A stretch of DNA of 43,610 nt, taken from Bacillota bacterium. Its GTDB lineage: Bacteria; Bacillota; Sulfobacillia; Sulfobacillales; JAIMBI01. The notes beneath the pieces are model-generated. The model ran no database searches, was not told the DNA's origin, and was given only the letters and a program-made list of their open reading frames with translations. The translations under genes were made by a program, and so were the position numbers. This document shows, piece after piece, positions 7,486 through 15,259 of the stretch. Each line of letters starts with the position of its first letter. Within the stretch, counting starts at the first letter, position 1. Location: NCBI GenBank assembly GCA_021797815.1, contig JAJZYZ010000018.1, positions 1 through 43,610 on the forward strand, read 5' to 3'.

Positions 7486-9069
7486 ATGGCGAGCCCGGGT
7501 GTTATGTGGCGGGTCGGGATTGACGTCGGCGGCACCAACACCGACGCCGTGCTGCTGGATGAGGCAGGAGCCCTGCGGGGGCAGGAAAAGACGCCGACCA
7601 CCCCCGACGTGGCCGGCGGCATCAAGACGGCGCTGCAAACACTCATGGCCGACCCGCTTTATCAGGAGCGGGTCGGCCTGGTCATGCTGGGCACCACCCA
7701 CTGCACGAACGCCGTGATCGAGCGGCGCGGACTCCTGCCGGTGGCCGTCCTCCGGCTTGGCGCCCCAGCCTCGACCGCGGTGCCCCCGCTGACCGACTGG
7801 CCGTCGGACCTGGCGGCCGCGCTCGATCCCCGTGTGGGCATCCTGGCCGGCGGCGCGGAATTTGACGGCCGCGAGATAAGCGCGCTGGACGAGGAGGGGA
7901 TCCGACGGTTCGCACGGGCCCTGGAACCTGGGCGGGCCGTGGCCGTGGTGTCGATCTTCGCGCCGGTGGCCGATGCGCACGAGCGCCGCGCGGAGGCCCT
8001 CATCCGCGAGACGGCGGACTTTCCCGTGGTCGTGTCGCGCTCCGCCGCCATCGGCTCCATCGGACTGCTGGAACGAGAGAACGCGACTATCCTGAACGCG
8101 GCCCTGGGCGCCGTTATCGCACGGGCCGTCGACGGGTTCACGGCCGCCGTTCATGACGTCGGCTTGAAGGCCCGGACCTATCTCACGCAGAACGACGGCA
8201 CCCTCCTGGATCTTCCCCGCGCGCGCCGTTACCCGATCTTCACCATTGCCTCCGGGCCCACCAACAGCCTCCGCGGCGCGGCATATCTGACGGGGCTGCA
8301 AGACGCCATCGTGGTGGACGTCGGGGGCACCACGACCGATGTGGGCGTGCTGGCGGCGGGCTTTCCGCGGGAGGCGTCGGCCACCGTGGAACTGGGCGGC
8401 GTGCGGACAAACTTCCGGATGCCGGATCTGCTGTCGCTCGGCCTCGGGGGCGGAAGCCGCATCCATGGCCGGGGAGAGGCGGTGTCGGTGGGTCCCGACA
8501 GCGTCGGTTATGCGCTTACCCGGCGGGCTCGGGTCTTTGGCGGTCCCGAGTGGACGGCGAGCGACGCCGCCGTCGCCTGCGGTCGGACGGCGTTTGGCGA
8601 GGCGGCGCACCTGTCGGGGTGGGAGATGAGCATCCCGGCGGCGGCGCTTCGGCGCGCCGACGCCATGATGGCGGAGGCGGTGGAGCGGATGCGGCTTAAG
8701 CCCGGGCCGGTGGCCGTGATTGCCGTGGGGGGCGGGGCGTTTCTGGTGCCGGACAATCTGGTCGACGTAACCCGCGTGCACCGGCCGTCCGGCGGGGAGG
8801 TGGCCAACGCCATCGGCGCGGCCATCGCGGAGGTGAGCGGGGAAGTGGATCGGGTGTACAGCCTCGACGGCCGCTCGCGCGAGGAGGTGCTGCGGGCCGC
8901 GGAGACCGAAGCCCTCGAGCAGGCTGTGGCCGCGGGCGCCAATCCGGACGGCGTCCGCATCGTCGATCGCGAGGATCTCCCGCTGGCCTACCTGCCCGGC
9001 TCGGCCACCCGCATCCGGGTGAAGGCGGTCGGGCCGCTTGCGGGGCCCGGTGGGTACGCGCATGCGTGA
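7486..9069 (+). CDS. Hydantoinase/oxoprolinase family protein (HyuA-like)
   Basis: A 527-residue ASKHA-fold protein of the ATP-dependent hydantoinase/oxoprolinase family. It has the N-terminal phosphate loop VGIDVGGTNTDAVLLD, the GTTHCTNAVIER segment and a second phosphate loop VVDVGGTTTDVGVL. Members of this shorter size lack the extra C-terminal part of full 5-oxoprolinase and often occur beside DUF917 proteins. The expected role is ATP-driven opening of a cyclic imide or amide, but the substrate is not shown. ATG 7486 follows GGGAGG at short spacing; ATG 7504 is a possible alternative. The gene lies 47 bases after the molybdenum hydroxylase and overlaps the next gene by eight bases, so the genes are probably cotranscribed. 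Confidence 0.88.
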   Translation: MASPGVMWRVGIDVGGTNTDAVLLDEAGALRGQEKTPTTPDVAGGIKTALQTLMADPLYQERVGLVMLGTTHCTNAVIERRGLLPVAVLRLGAPASTAVPPLTDWPSDLAAALDPRVGILAGGAEFDGREISALDEEGIRRFARALEPGRAVAVVSIFAPVADAHERRAEALIRETADFPVVVSRSAAIGSIGLLERENATILNAALGAVIARAVDGFTAAVHDVGLKARTYLTQNDGTLLDLPRARRYPIFTIASGPTNSLRGAAYLTGLQDAIVVDVGGTTTDVGVLAAGFPREASATVELGGVRTNFRMPDLLSLGLGGGSRIHGRGEAVSVGPDSVGYALTRRARVFGGPEWTASDAAVACGRTAFGEAAHLSGWEMSIPAAALRRADAMMAEAVERMRLKPGPVAVIAVGGGAFLVPDNLVDVTRVHRPSGGEVANAIGAAIAEVSGEVDRVYSLDGRSREEVLRAAETEALEQAVAAGANPDGVRIVDREDLPLAYLPGSATRIRVKAVGPLAGPGGYAHA

Positions 9070-10153
9070 GCTTTCTCGCGAGGATCTGAAGGACATCGCC
9101 GCGGGAGCGGCGCTTCTTGGCACCGGGGGCGGGGGGAACCCGTATCTCGGCCGGCTGGTGGTGGAGGGGGTACTCACATCCGGGCGGCGGATCCGGGTGG
9201 CGGAGGCGGACGACCTCGACTGCGACACCCCGGTGGCGGCCATGTTCGGTCTCGGCGCCCCGACCGTTGGCATCGAGAAAATCCGGAGCGGCACCGAGGC
9301 CCTGACCGCTCTCCGCGCCCTGGAACGATACGTGGGACGTCCGTTTCAGGCTATCGCCCCCATCGAGATGGGCGGGTCCAATTCCATGATTCCGCTGGCG
9401 CTCGGCGCTCTCACGGATCTGCCGGTGCTGGACCTGGACGGGATGGGACGGGCATTTCCCGAGGTGCAGATGGTGACCTACTCTGTCTACGGGATACCGG
9501 CGGGGCCCATGGCGGTGGCGGACGAGCGTGGAAACGTGGCGGTGATGGAAGCGCGGGACGACCGGTTCATGGAACGCATGGCGCGGGCGGTGACCGTGGT
9601 CCAGGGCGGGCACGCTGATGCCGTCGGCTACCCGGCGACGGCTGCGCGCTTCTGGGCGGCCGGCATTCCCGGCACACTCACGCTGGCGGCGTCTATCGGC
9701 CGCGTGCTCCGGCGCGCTCGCCCGGTCCTGCCGGCGCTTTTGCCGCTCGTCCGCGGGGGCATCGTCTTTGAAGGCAAAATTTCGGATTTGAACCGCCGCA
9801 CGGTGGGCGGGTTCACCCGCGGCGAGGCCATCCTCACGGGCACCGGAACAGACGGGGGCCAGACGGCCCGTCTGGTGTTCCAGAACGAGAATCTCGGCCT
9901 CTTTGTCGGGGAGCGGCCGGTGGTGACGGTGCCGGATCTCATCACCCTGCTGGACTACGAGTCCTCGGCCCCGCTTACCACCGAGGTGCTCCGCTATGGC
10001 TTTCGGGTGCGCGTGCTGGCGATGCCCTGCCACGACCTCTGGCGGTCCCCGGCGGCGCTGGCCGTGGCGGGCCCCCGGGCCTTCGGCTACGACTTTGACT
10101 TTGAGCCCTGGGACGCTTTCGCGTCCGCAGGGAGAATGCCCGACGACACGTGA
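9062..10153 (+). CDS. DUF917 family protein
   Basis: About 363 residues. The N-terminal motif ALLGTGGGGNPYLGRL is the hallmark of DUF917, and PIEMGGSNSMIPL plus the AxxGIPGTL-type segment also fit. The biochemical role is not established; genes of this family recur next to HyuA-like genes and are thought to act in the same amide-cleaving pathways. ATG 9062 is chosen because it overlaps the HyuA stop (TGA 9067-9069) and is preceded by GGTGGG. An in-frame start at 9038 would add eight residues not typical of the family. A C-terminal beta-rich part includes a short TLLDYESSAPLTTEVLRYG segment, as expected. Confidence 0.85.
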   Translation: MRELSREDLKDIAAGAALLGTGGGGNPYLGRLVVEGVLTSGRRIRVAEADDLDCDTPVAAMFGLGAPTVGIEKIRSGTEALTALRALERYVGRPFQAIAPIEMGGSNSMIPLALGALTDLPVLDLDGMGRAFPEVQMVTYSVYGIPAGPMAVADERGNVAVMEARDDRFMERMARAVTVVQGGHADAVGYPATAARFWAAGIPGTLTLAASIGRVLRRARPVLPALLPLVRGGIVFEGKISDLNRRTVGGFTRGEAILTGTGTDGGQTARLVFQNENLGLFVGERPVVTVPDLITLLDYESSAPLTTEVLRYGFRVRVLAMPCHDLWRSPAALAVAGPRAFGYDFDFEPWDAFASAGRMPDDT

Positions 10154-10174
10154 GCGAGGAGAGGAAGAAACGCG

Positions 10175-11098
10175 ATGGGAGAGAGGGACGGCACCCTTGT
10201 GGGCAGGGTGGCGGTGGTGACCGGAGCCGGCCGCGGCATTGGAGCCGCCGTGGCGCGGGCGCTCGCGCGCGAGGGCGCGCGGGTGGTGGTGAACGATGTG
10301 GGAGCCGCCCTTGACGGCACCGGGGTCGACGCCGGCCCGGCGGACGCGGTGGCGGCCGAGATACGGGCGGCGGGCGGCGAGGCGGTGGCGCACTACGGCA
10401 GCGTCGCCGATCACGAAGACGCCCGCCGCCTCATCGAAACCGCCGTCAGCCACTTTGGCGGACTCGATGTGCTGGTGAATGTGGCCGGGATCCTGCGAGA
10501 CCGCATGATCATGAACCTCGAACCTGAGGACTGGCGGGCGGTGCTGGCCGTGCATCTGGACGGCACCTACAACACCACCCACTTTGCCGCCCGGTACTGG
10601 CGAGAGCATCGCGGCGGGCGATATCGCCTCATCAACTTCACCTCCTCCTCGGGCCTGTTCGGCGCTCCCGGCCAGCCGAACTACGCGGCCGCCAAGATGG
10701 GCATCGTCGGCTTCACCTATTCGTGCGCGCGGGCGCTGGCCCGCTACGGCGTCACGGCCAACGCGGTGGCCCCGTCGGCCGACACCCGCATGATTGACTC
10801 CATTCCAGCGGAACGACGGCGGTCCGTCCCCGGCCCGGATCGGAGCCCTGAGCATGTGGCCACCCTGGTCGCCTATCTGGCCGGGCCCCGCTCTGGCTGG
10901 CTCAACGGGCGGGTAATGGGCGCGCGCGGTCCCGAGTACACGCTGTACAGCAATCCCGAGCCGGTCCGCGTGCTTCGGGGCCGCGAGCCCTGGGACGTGC
11001 AGGATCTGGGCGAAGAGCTTCATCAGACCTTCGGACCGGCCGTAGACGGGTCGCCCCTGTTTGCCCCACCGCCCGGTGAGATGGACGGGGGACAGTGA
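10175..11098 (+). CDS. Short-chain dehydrogenase/reductase (3-hydroxyacyl-CoA dehydrogenase-like)
   Basis: A 307-residue classical SDR. The cofactor motif TGAGRGIG is at about residues 16-23, VNVAG replaces the usual NNAG, and Tyr170-AAA-Lys174 is the catalytic YxxxK with the Ser run FTSSSG before it. VVVNDVGAALDGTG with a long first loop resembles the dehydrogenase domains of multifunctional beta-oxidation enzymes, which oxidise 3-hydroxyacyl-CoA with NAD. The C-terminal 50 residues beyond the fold (GPEYTLYSNPEPVRVL onward) are also of that type. The gene starts 21 bases after DUF917 with a purine-rich site (GAGGAGAGGAAG) and overlaps the next SDR by four bases. Confidence 0.85.
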   Translation: MGERDGTLVGRVAVVTGAGRGIGAAVARALAREGARVVVNDVGAALDGTGVDAGPADAVAAEIRAAGGEAVAHYGSVADHEDARRLIETAVSHFGGLDVLVNVAGILRDRMIMNLEPEDWRAVLAVHLDGTYNTTHFAARYWREHRGGRYRLINFTSSSGLFGAPGQPNYAAAKMGIVGFTYSCARALARYGVTANAVAPSADTRMIDSIPAERRRSVPGPDRSPEHVATLVAYLAGPRSGWLNGRVMGARGPEYTLYSNPEPVRVLRGREPWDVQDLGEELHQTFGPAVDGSPLFAPPPGEMDGGQ

Positions 11099-11952
11099 GC
11101 GCGCCGGACGCGGGGCCTCTCTACGACCAGGTGGCGCTGGTGACCGGCGCCTCGCGCGGCATCGGACGGGCGGTGGCGCTCGAGCTGGCCGGCGCGGGCG
11201 CGCGCGTGGTGCTGGCGGCGCGCACCGCGACCGAGGGCGTGCATCCCCTCCCGGGATCTCTGGCTGCGACGGCCGCGGCCATCCGTGAGCGGGGCGGGGA
11301 GGCGTGGGAGATGCCGGTTGACATCTCGGAGGAGGCAAACTGCGCCGCCCTCATCGAGGCCATCGAGGCACGGCTGGGTGCCGTCGATGTGCTGGTCAAC
11401 AATGCCGCCCTCACCTACTTCGAGCCGGTGTCGTCCCTGAAGCCGGGACGGTGGCTCCGTTCGTTTGCCGTGAATGTGCACGCCCCCTACTGGCTATCGC
11501 GTCTCGTGCTCCCAGGCATGCGGGCCCGGCGGTCCGGCCGCATCATCAATGTCTCCTCCATCGCGGCCGTGGGCCCCGGCCGGGGTCCCTATACCGCTCC
11601 CGGCCGGGGCGGCACGCTCTACGGCATGGAGAAGGCGGCGCTCGAACGGTTTACCCAGGGCCTGGCGCAGGAGGTGTACCAAGACGGGGTAGGCGTGGCC
11701 GCGGTCGCCCCGTCGGACATCGTCGTGACACCCGGCACCACCTATCATGGGCTCGTGACCGGTCCGGACGACCCGCGCGCGGAGCCGCCGGCGTACATGG
11801 CCCAGGCGGTGAGGCTTCTCGCAACGTTGCCGCTCGCGGAGATGACAGGCGTCGTGACCTACAGTCAGCGGCTCCTCGCCCAATATGGACTCCTTGATGC
11901 CGCCCATGGTCCCGGCGTCGACCGGCCGGGCAGCGGGTACAGCACGACGTAG
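11095..11952 (+). CDS. Short-chain dehydrogenase/reductase
   Basis: A 285-residue SDR with TGASRGIG near the N-terminus, VNNAAL, INVSSIAAV (catalytic Ser) and Tyr176-GME-Lys180. The start is GTG 11095 inside the sequence GTGA that also carries the stop of the upstream SDR, which indicates translational coupling. It is the last gene of the five-gene island starting at 5123. Two adjacent but different SDRs suggest two successive alcohol/ketone steps or two stereoisomers; the substrate is unknown. No terminator with a T-tract was found downstream. Confidence 0.85.
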   Translation: MSAPDAGPLYDQVALVTGASRGIGRAVALELAGAGARVVLAARTATEGVHPLPGSLAATAAAIRERGGEAWEMPVDISEEANCAALIEAIEARLGAVDVLVNNAALTYFEPVSSLKPGRWLRSFAVNVHAPYWLSRLVLPGMRARRSGRIINVSSIAAVGPGRGPYTAPGRGGTLYGMEKAALERFTQGLAQEVYQDGVGVAAVAPSDIVVTPGTTYHGLVTGPDDPRAEPPAYMAQAVRLLATLPLAEMTGVVTYSQRLLAQYGLLDAAHGPGVDRPGSGYSTT

Positions 11953-11969
11953 CGTCGGAGCGCCATGGC

Positions 11970-12165
11970 CGACAGCCGGCGAGCGTTGCAGGAATGCACA
12001 GAGTAGACGTAGCATTTGTTGGAAGGGTTTTAAGGGTTGGAAGGTGTGAAGGGGCGTTTCCGGGCCGGGCCGCCGACTCCCTTCAGGCCCATGAGAGGTT
12101 GTGCCACAGGAATGTGACCGGCTTCCGGGACGGGCGAGCGCAGGCCCCGGTCGGAGACCGGCGAA
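11970..12165 (+). promoter_or_regulatory. Structured leader with cobalamin-box-like elements (tentative)
   Basis: The 315-bp gap before the small membrane protein gene contains, in order, GCCGGC (11975), GGAAGGTGTGAA (12039-12050), GCCAC (12103-12107) followed by a CACA-GGAA-TGTG hairpin, and CCGGTC-GGA-GACCGG (12147-12161). The last element resembles the B12 box (AGGAGACCxGCC), and the order of GGTG, GCCAC and GACCGGC matches cobalamin riboswitches. However, the total is short, the GGGAA core is altered, and pairing of the first and last elements is imperfect. Treat as a weak candidate only. Confidence 0.22.
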
Positions 12166-12267
12166 GGCCTCATGGAGCCGATATCAACTGAGGGTCTGCC
12201 GAGCCGCGCTGTCTTGACGAGCGAGAAAGAACGGCCCGGCCGGCGGGTCGGTCAGAAAGGAACCGGA

Positions 12268-12495
12268 ATGATCGGGCACATCACATACTGGCTGGCGGCG
12301 CATGGCGGCCCGGACGGCGGGCCGTGGTTCGACGCCGGGGTGCTGCTGGTCCTGGCGGGCATGTGGGTGGGGGTTGTATGGTCCGCCGTCCTCTGCTATC
12401 GAAGCTGGTCGTGGGCCTGGCAGAAGCCGCAGCAGCCCTACGGACGGCGGCAGGCGCCACGGGCCGCAGGCGGCCGGCGGCGTCCACGGGCGTAA
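12268..12495 (+). CDS. Small single-pass membrane protein
   Basis: ATG 12268 follows AAAGGA at good spacing and gives a 75-residue product; an upstream in-frame ATG at 12172 lacks a site. A hydrophobic stretch DAGVLLVLAGMWVGVVWSAV (roughly residues 22-41) is followed by a Trp-rich CYRSWSWAWQKP and a basic proline-rich tail (RRQAPRAAGGRRRPRA), suggesting one membrane helix with the C-terminus in the cytoplasm. I do not recognise the family. Its 315-bp leader has several stem-loops. Confidence 0.5.
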   Translation: MIGHITYWLAAHGGPDGGPWFDAGVLLVLAGMWVGVVWSAVLCYRSWSWAWQKPQQPYGRRQAPRAAGGRRRPRA

Positions 12496-12522
12496 CCGCT
12501 AAGCCGCGCGGCACTGGAGGCG

Positions 12523-13365
12523 CTAATCGCGTCGCGGGTGCTTCGGGTCATGGGCGTAGGGACCCGGGTGCTCCTGCATCGCCTTGTACCAGGAGCTCGC
12601 AATGTCGCGCACCGCCTCGGTGTGCCCGCTCCTGTCAAACGACATCACCTGCAGATGCCCTTCCTCCACGCCGACCCCCTCCAGCACGGTGTCGATGTCG
12701 AGACCGTCCGAGATGCCGGGCACGCACTGCTCCTGGAGGGCGCCGAGCGCGTACGCGATGGCCTTCCAGAGATAGTCGTCAAGCGAGCGCCGGACGCCAA
12801 AGGAGGGCTCCTTGCCCTGAAACCCATAAAGAAGATGGGTGGCCGAGTCGAAATTGGTGGTGGCCTCGGCGAAATACAGTTCGGCCGTCTTGACCGGCGA
12901 GGACCCGGACACGGTCACATCGGTCCACTCCATAAGCGCTTTCACGCCCCGGCCGTAGGCTTCGAGGCTTCGCCAGTCATCGCGTTCGGACCGGGCCACG
13001 CGGCCTTTCAAGACCCAGGGCAGGTCGACGTCGCGCTCCCCGTCGGGGTCAATCGCTTCCTGCTTGGCCGCGGTGACAAGTTCGGGGATAGGCCGGTAGA
13101 GACTGACCGACTGCGCCTTCACCCAATCTGGCATGGGGACGGGATGCTCTCCCTCGATATACGGCTCCAGGAGCCCGTCGGCGACCAGTTCGAGTCCCCG
13201 CGCCACGTAACTATATGCCATCGCCGTCGGGGGCGTGCCCGGGACGCTCATCTTCTGGACCACATCCAGCACCTGCCCGCCCACCTGGCGGTATGCCTCC
13301 ACGTCCTCGATGCTGGCGGCGTCTCCCGCCCCGATCATGTGATGGAGCGACTTCCAGAGCTTCAT
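12523..13365 (-). CDS. Conserved-looking protein of unknown function, 280 residues
   Basis: Not recognised. ATG 13365 is preceded by AGGGGGAA at ideal spacing, so the start is firm. The product is soluble, mostly helical and rich in aromatic and acidic residues: LWKSLHHMIGAGDAASIEDV at the start, repeated helix-like blocks in the middle (AELYFAEATTNFDSATHLLY), and a His/Pro-rich C-terminus (EHPGPYAHDPKHPRRD). There is no signal peptide, membrane helix or obvious catalytic motif. Codon use matches the surrounding genes, so it is probably a real resident gene. It is divergent from the lipoprotein gene at 13684. Confidence 0.7.
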   Translation of the reverse strand: MKLWKSLHHMIGAGDAASIEDVEAYRQVGGQVLDVVQKMSVPGTPPTAMAYSYVARGLELVADGLLEPYIEGEHPVPMPDWVKAQSVSLYRPIPELVTAAKQEAIDPDGERDVDLPWVLKGRVARSERDDWRSLEAYGRGVKALMEWTDVTVSGSSPVKTAELYFAEATTNFDSATHLLYGFQGKEPSFGVRRSLDDYLWKAIAYALGALQEQCVPGISDGLDIDTVLEGVGVEEGHLQVMSFDRSGHTEAVRDIASSWYKAMQEHPGPYAHDPKHPRRD

Positions 13366-13683
13366 CGGTTCCCCCTGACTTCAGCATGCACTGTCGGTTG
13401 ACTCGTTCTGCCCATGATCCCAAACTCCGCCGACAGTCTCAAGCGCCCTCCCTGCGCGGACGAGGACACGAGCACAACCAATGGGGCGGGGGCGGCGTTG
13501 CAACACTATCGGGCCGCAGCGAAGCGTGCGGAACTCCCGCGGATGAGGAGACGGAGAAGTCTCCTCGGATTTCCGGTGTTTACCCGGCGAGCGATGGCCG
13601 CGATACCGCCACGTCGGGGACGAGTCTCGCCCACGAGATTAGGCGACCGGACGAACGGCCGCGAGTTCAGAAGGGAGATGTCC
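13366..13683. other. 318-bp divergent intergenic region
   Basis: It must hold the promoters of the unknown gene (leftward) and the lipoprotein (rightward). TTGACT at 13400 is a possible -35, but no convincing -10 follows at 16-18 bases. No RNA structure stands out. Confidence 0.4.
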
Positions 13684-14274
13684 ATGAAGAGAGACGCTCG
13701 CGCGTGGGGGACAGGACCATGGATCGGCCGCGGGGTGGGCCGACTCCTCCTTGGTGCCGCCGGGGCCGCCCTGATGCTGGTGTTGGCCGGATGCGGAGCC
13801 GCCGCCGCTACCGGTTCCTCGCACACGTCGTCGACGACGGGTGGCACCGCCCTCGTAAAAATCCGGACCATCAGCGTGGCGGGCAAGTCCACTAAGGTGC
13901 TGACGACGAAGTCCGGTCAGACCCTTTACTGGTTCAGCATCGACACGACGACGGCCACCCACTGTACGGCAAGCTGCCCCGCCGTGTGGCCGCCGCTTCT
14001 CGCACCCGGCAACACAATCGCGGCTCCTCCCGGACTTTCGGGCCACCTGAGCGTCGTCAAGGACGCCCTCGGAAACCAGGTGGCCTACAACGGGTACCTT
14101 CTCTATACCTACGTCGCCGACACGGCGCCCGGCCAGGCTAATGGCGAGGGGCTCCGTCTGAATGGCGGACTCTGGTGGGTGGCGGAGACGAGCCTCAGCT
14201 CGAGGACGGCAGGGGGCGGCGCGGCACCCACCAGCTCCAGCAGTTCCAGCAGCGGGGAAGGATATGGGGGTTAG
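13684..14274 (+). CDS. Lipoprotein with secreted-repeat (COG4315-type) domains
   Basis: ATG 13684 follows GGGAG at ideal spacing, giving 196 residues. The signal peptide ends in the lipobox LAGC with Cys37 as the lipidated residue, so the protein is anchored to the outer face of the membrane. Two units of the secreted repeat follow: TTKSGQTLYWFSIDTT ending in ASCPAVWPPLL, and VKDALGNQVAYNGYLLYTY ending in GGLWWVAE. The family's function is unknown; members are widespread small exported proteins. The C-terminus is a Ser/Gly tail (TSSSSSSSGEGYGG) that may span the cell wall. Confidence 0.85.
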   Translation: MKRDARAWGTGPWIGRGVGRLLLGAAGAALMLVLAGCGAAAATGSSHTSSTTGGTALVKIRTISVAGKSTKVLTTKSGQTLYWFSIDTTTATHCTASCPAVWPPLLAPGNTIAAPPGLSGHLSVVKDALGNQVAYNGYLLYTYVADTAPGQANGEGLRLNGGLWWVAETSLSSRTAGGGAAPTSSSSSSSGEGYGG

Positions 14275-14482
14275 CGGGACCGCTGGTGCAGCGTCGCGGT
14301 GCGCGCGCCATGATGAGTGATGGCGAGTCTTCGCGACGGCAAGAAAGACCACGTTCTGCCGGGCCGTCGGTACGTCAAGGAGCGAGCGTGCTCTACGTTG
14401 GCCGCGAGCGGAAGGCGGATACCCCGCCCACGTCGGCCGGATATCGGTCGGCGCGCGGTCCGTCAGGCGATCTCGGCGCCGG

Positions 14483-15121
14483 TCACGCCATGCCCTCAAA
14501 CAGAACGGCGGCGTGGAGGGGGGTCAACGCCGTGAATGTGGCGCGGAGGCCGAGCTCCGCCGCCACCGGTCCGAGGTGCGTGTACACCGGGTAGTTTTCT
14601 TCTTCCCAGGCCTCCCCCAGGATTCGTCGCGCCTCGTCCTTGGTCTCCTCGTCGACAAACAGGATGTCGACGAGGAGAAACTTCCCCGCGGGCTTCAAGA
14701 CGCGCATCACCTCACGAAGGGCATCCGGCCACTCGTCGGTGTCCAGGTGGTGGGACGCGAACGCCGATATGACCGCGTCGGCCGTGTGATCGGGCAGCGG
14801 AATCGCGAGGAAGTGGCCCGCGGCGTACTGCCAGGCGGGGTGTTTTTCAGCGCAGCGCGCCAGCATGCGCGGCGACAGGTCCACGCCGATGACCGTGGCG
14901 CCGCCGCCGTCGAAGCACTCGGCAAAGAGACCGGTGCCCACTCCGAGGTCGACCAGGACATCGTCGGGGCGAACGGTCAAGAGCGAGGCCGAAAGACGGC
15001 GGGCGTCGGCGTGGCCGACCAGCACGCCTTCCGGATGCTCGAGGTCTGCCTCGTATCTGTCGGCCCACTCGTCAAATTCGGCCCGCAGCGCTCGGAGCCG
15101 CTCGTCTCCAGCCTCACTCAC
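14483..15121 (-). CDS. Class I SAM-dependent methyltransferase (YrrT-like)
   Basis: About 212 residues. Motif I is VLVDLGVGTGLFAECF, motif II is VIGVDLS, followed by AISAFASHHL-type and EVMRVLKPAGKFLLVD segments. The N-terminus EFDEWADRYEADL resembles the Bacillus YrrT group of uncharacterised AdoMet methyltransferases linked to sulfur amino acid recycling. GTG 15121 is chosen because GAGGGG lies eight bases before it; GTG 15139 has no site. The substrate cannot be predicted. It is transcribed divergently from the alkylation-repair operon, 138 bases apart. Confidence 0.8.
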   Translation of the reverse strand: MSEAGDERLRALRAEFDEWADRYEADLEHPEGVLVGHADARRLSASLLTVRPDDVLVDLGVGTGLFAECFDGGGATVIGVDLSPRMLARCAEKHPAWQYAAGHFLAIPLPDHTADAVISAFASHHLDTDEWPDALREVMRVLKPAGKFLLVDILFVDEETKDEARRILGEAWEEENYPVYTHLGPVAAELGLRATFTALTPLHAAVLFEGMA

Positions 15122-15259
15122 CAGCGTCACCCCTCTCACCTGGGTCGCAATCGGGTCACCCTATCATGACCGAAAGCGGGCCCTAGCGGTGCGGACCCGC
15201 GACGCTCCCATGTCCGAAAACGGTGCGACGCCGAGGCAAGAGCGTGCTACTGTTCCCCC

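Noticed and set aside
7402-11338. Long minus-strand open frames (630 and 880 codons) opposite the HyuA, DUF917 and SDR genes
   Set aside because: They are mirror frames of GC-rich coding DNA, with no motifs or ribosome sites; the plus-strand genes carry clear family signatures.
13414-13683. N-terminal extension of the lipoprotein from 13414
   Set aside because: The signal peptide and lipobox require a start at 13678 or 13684, and 13684 has the ribosome site.
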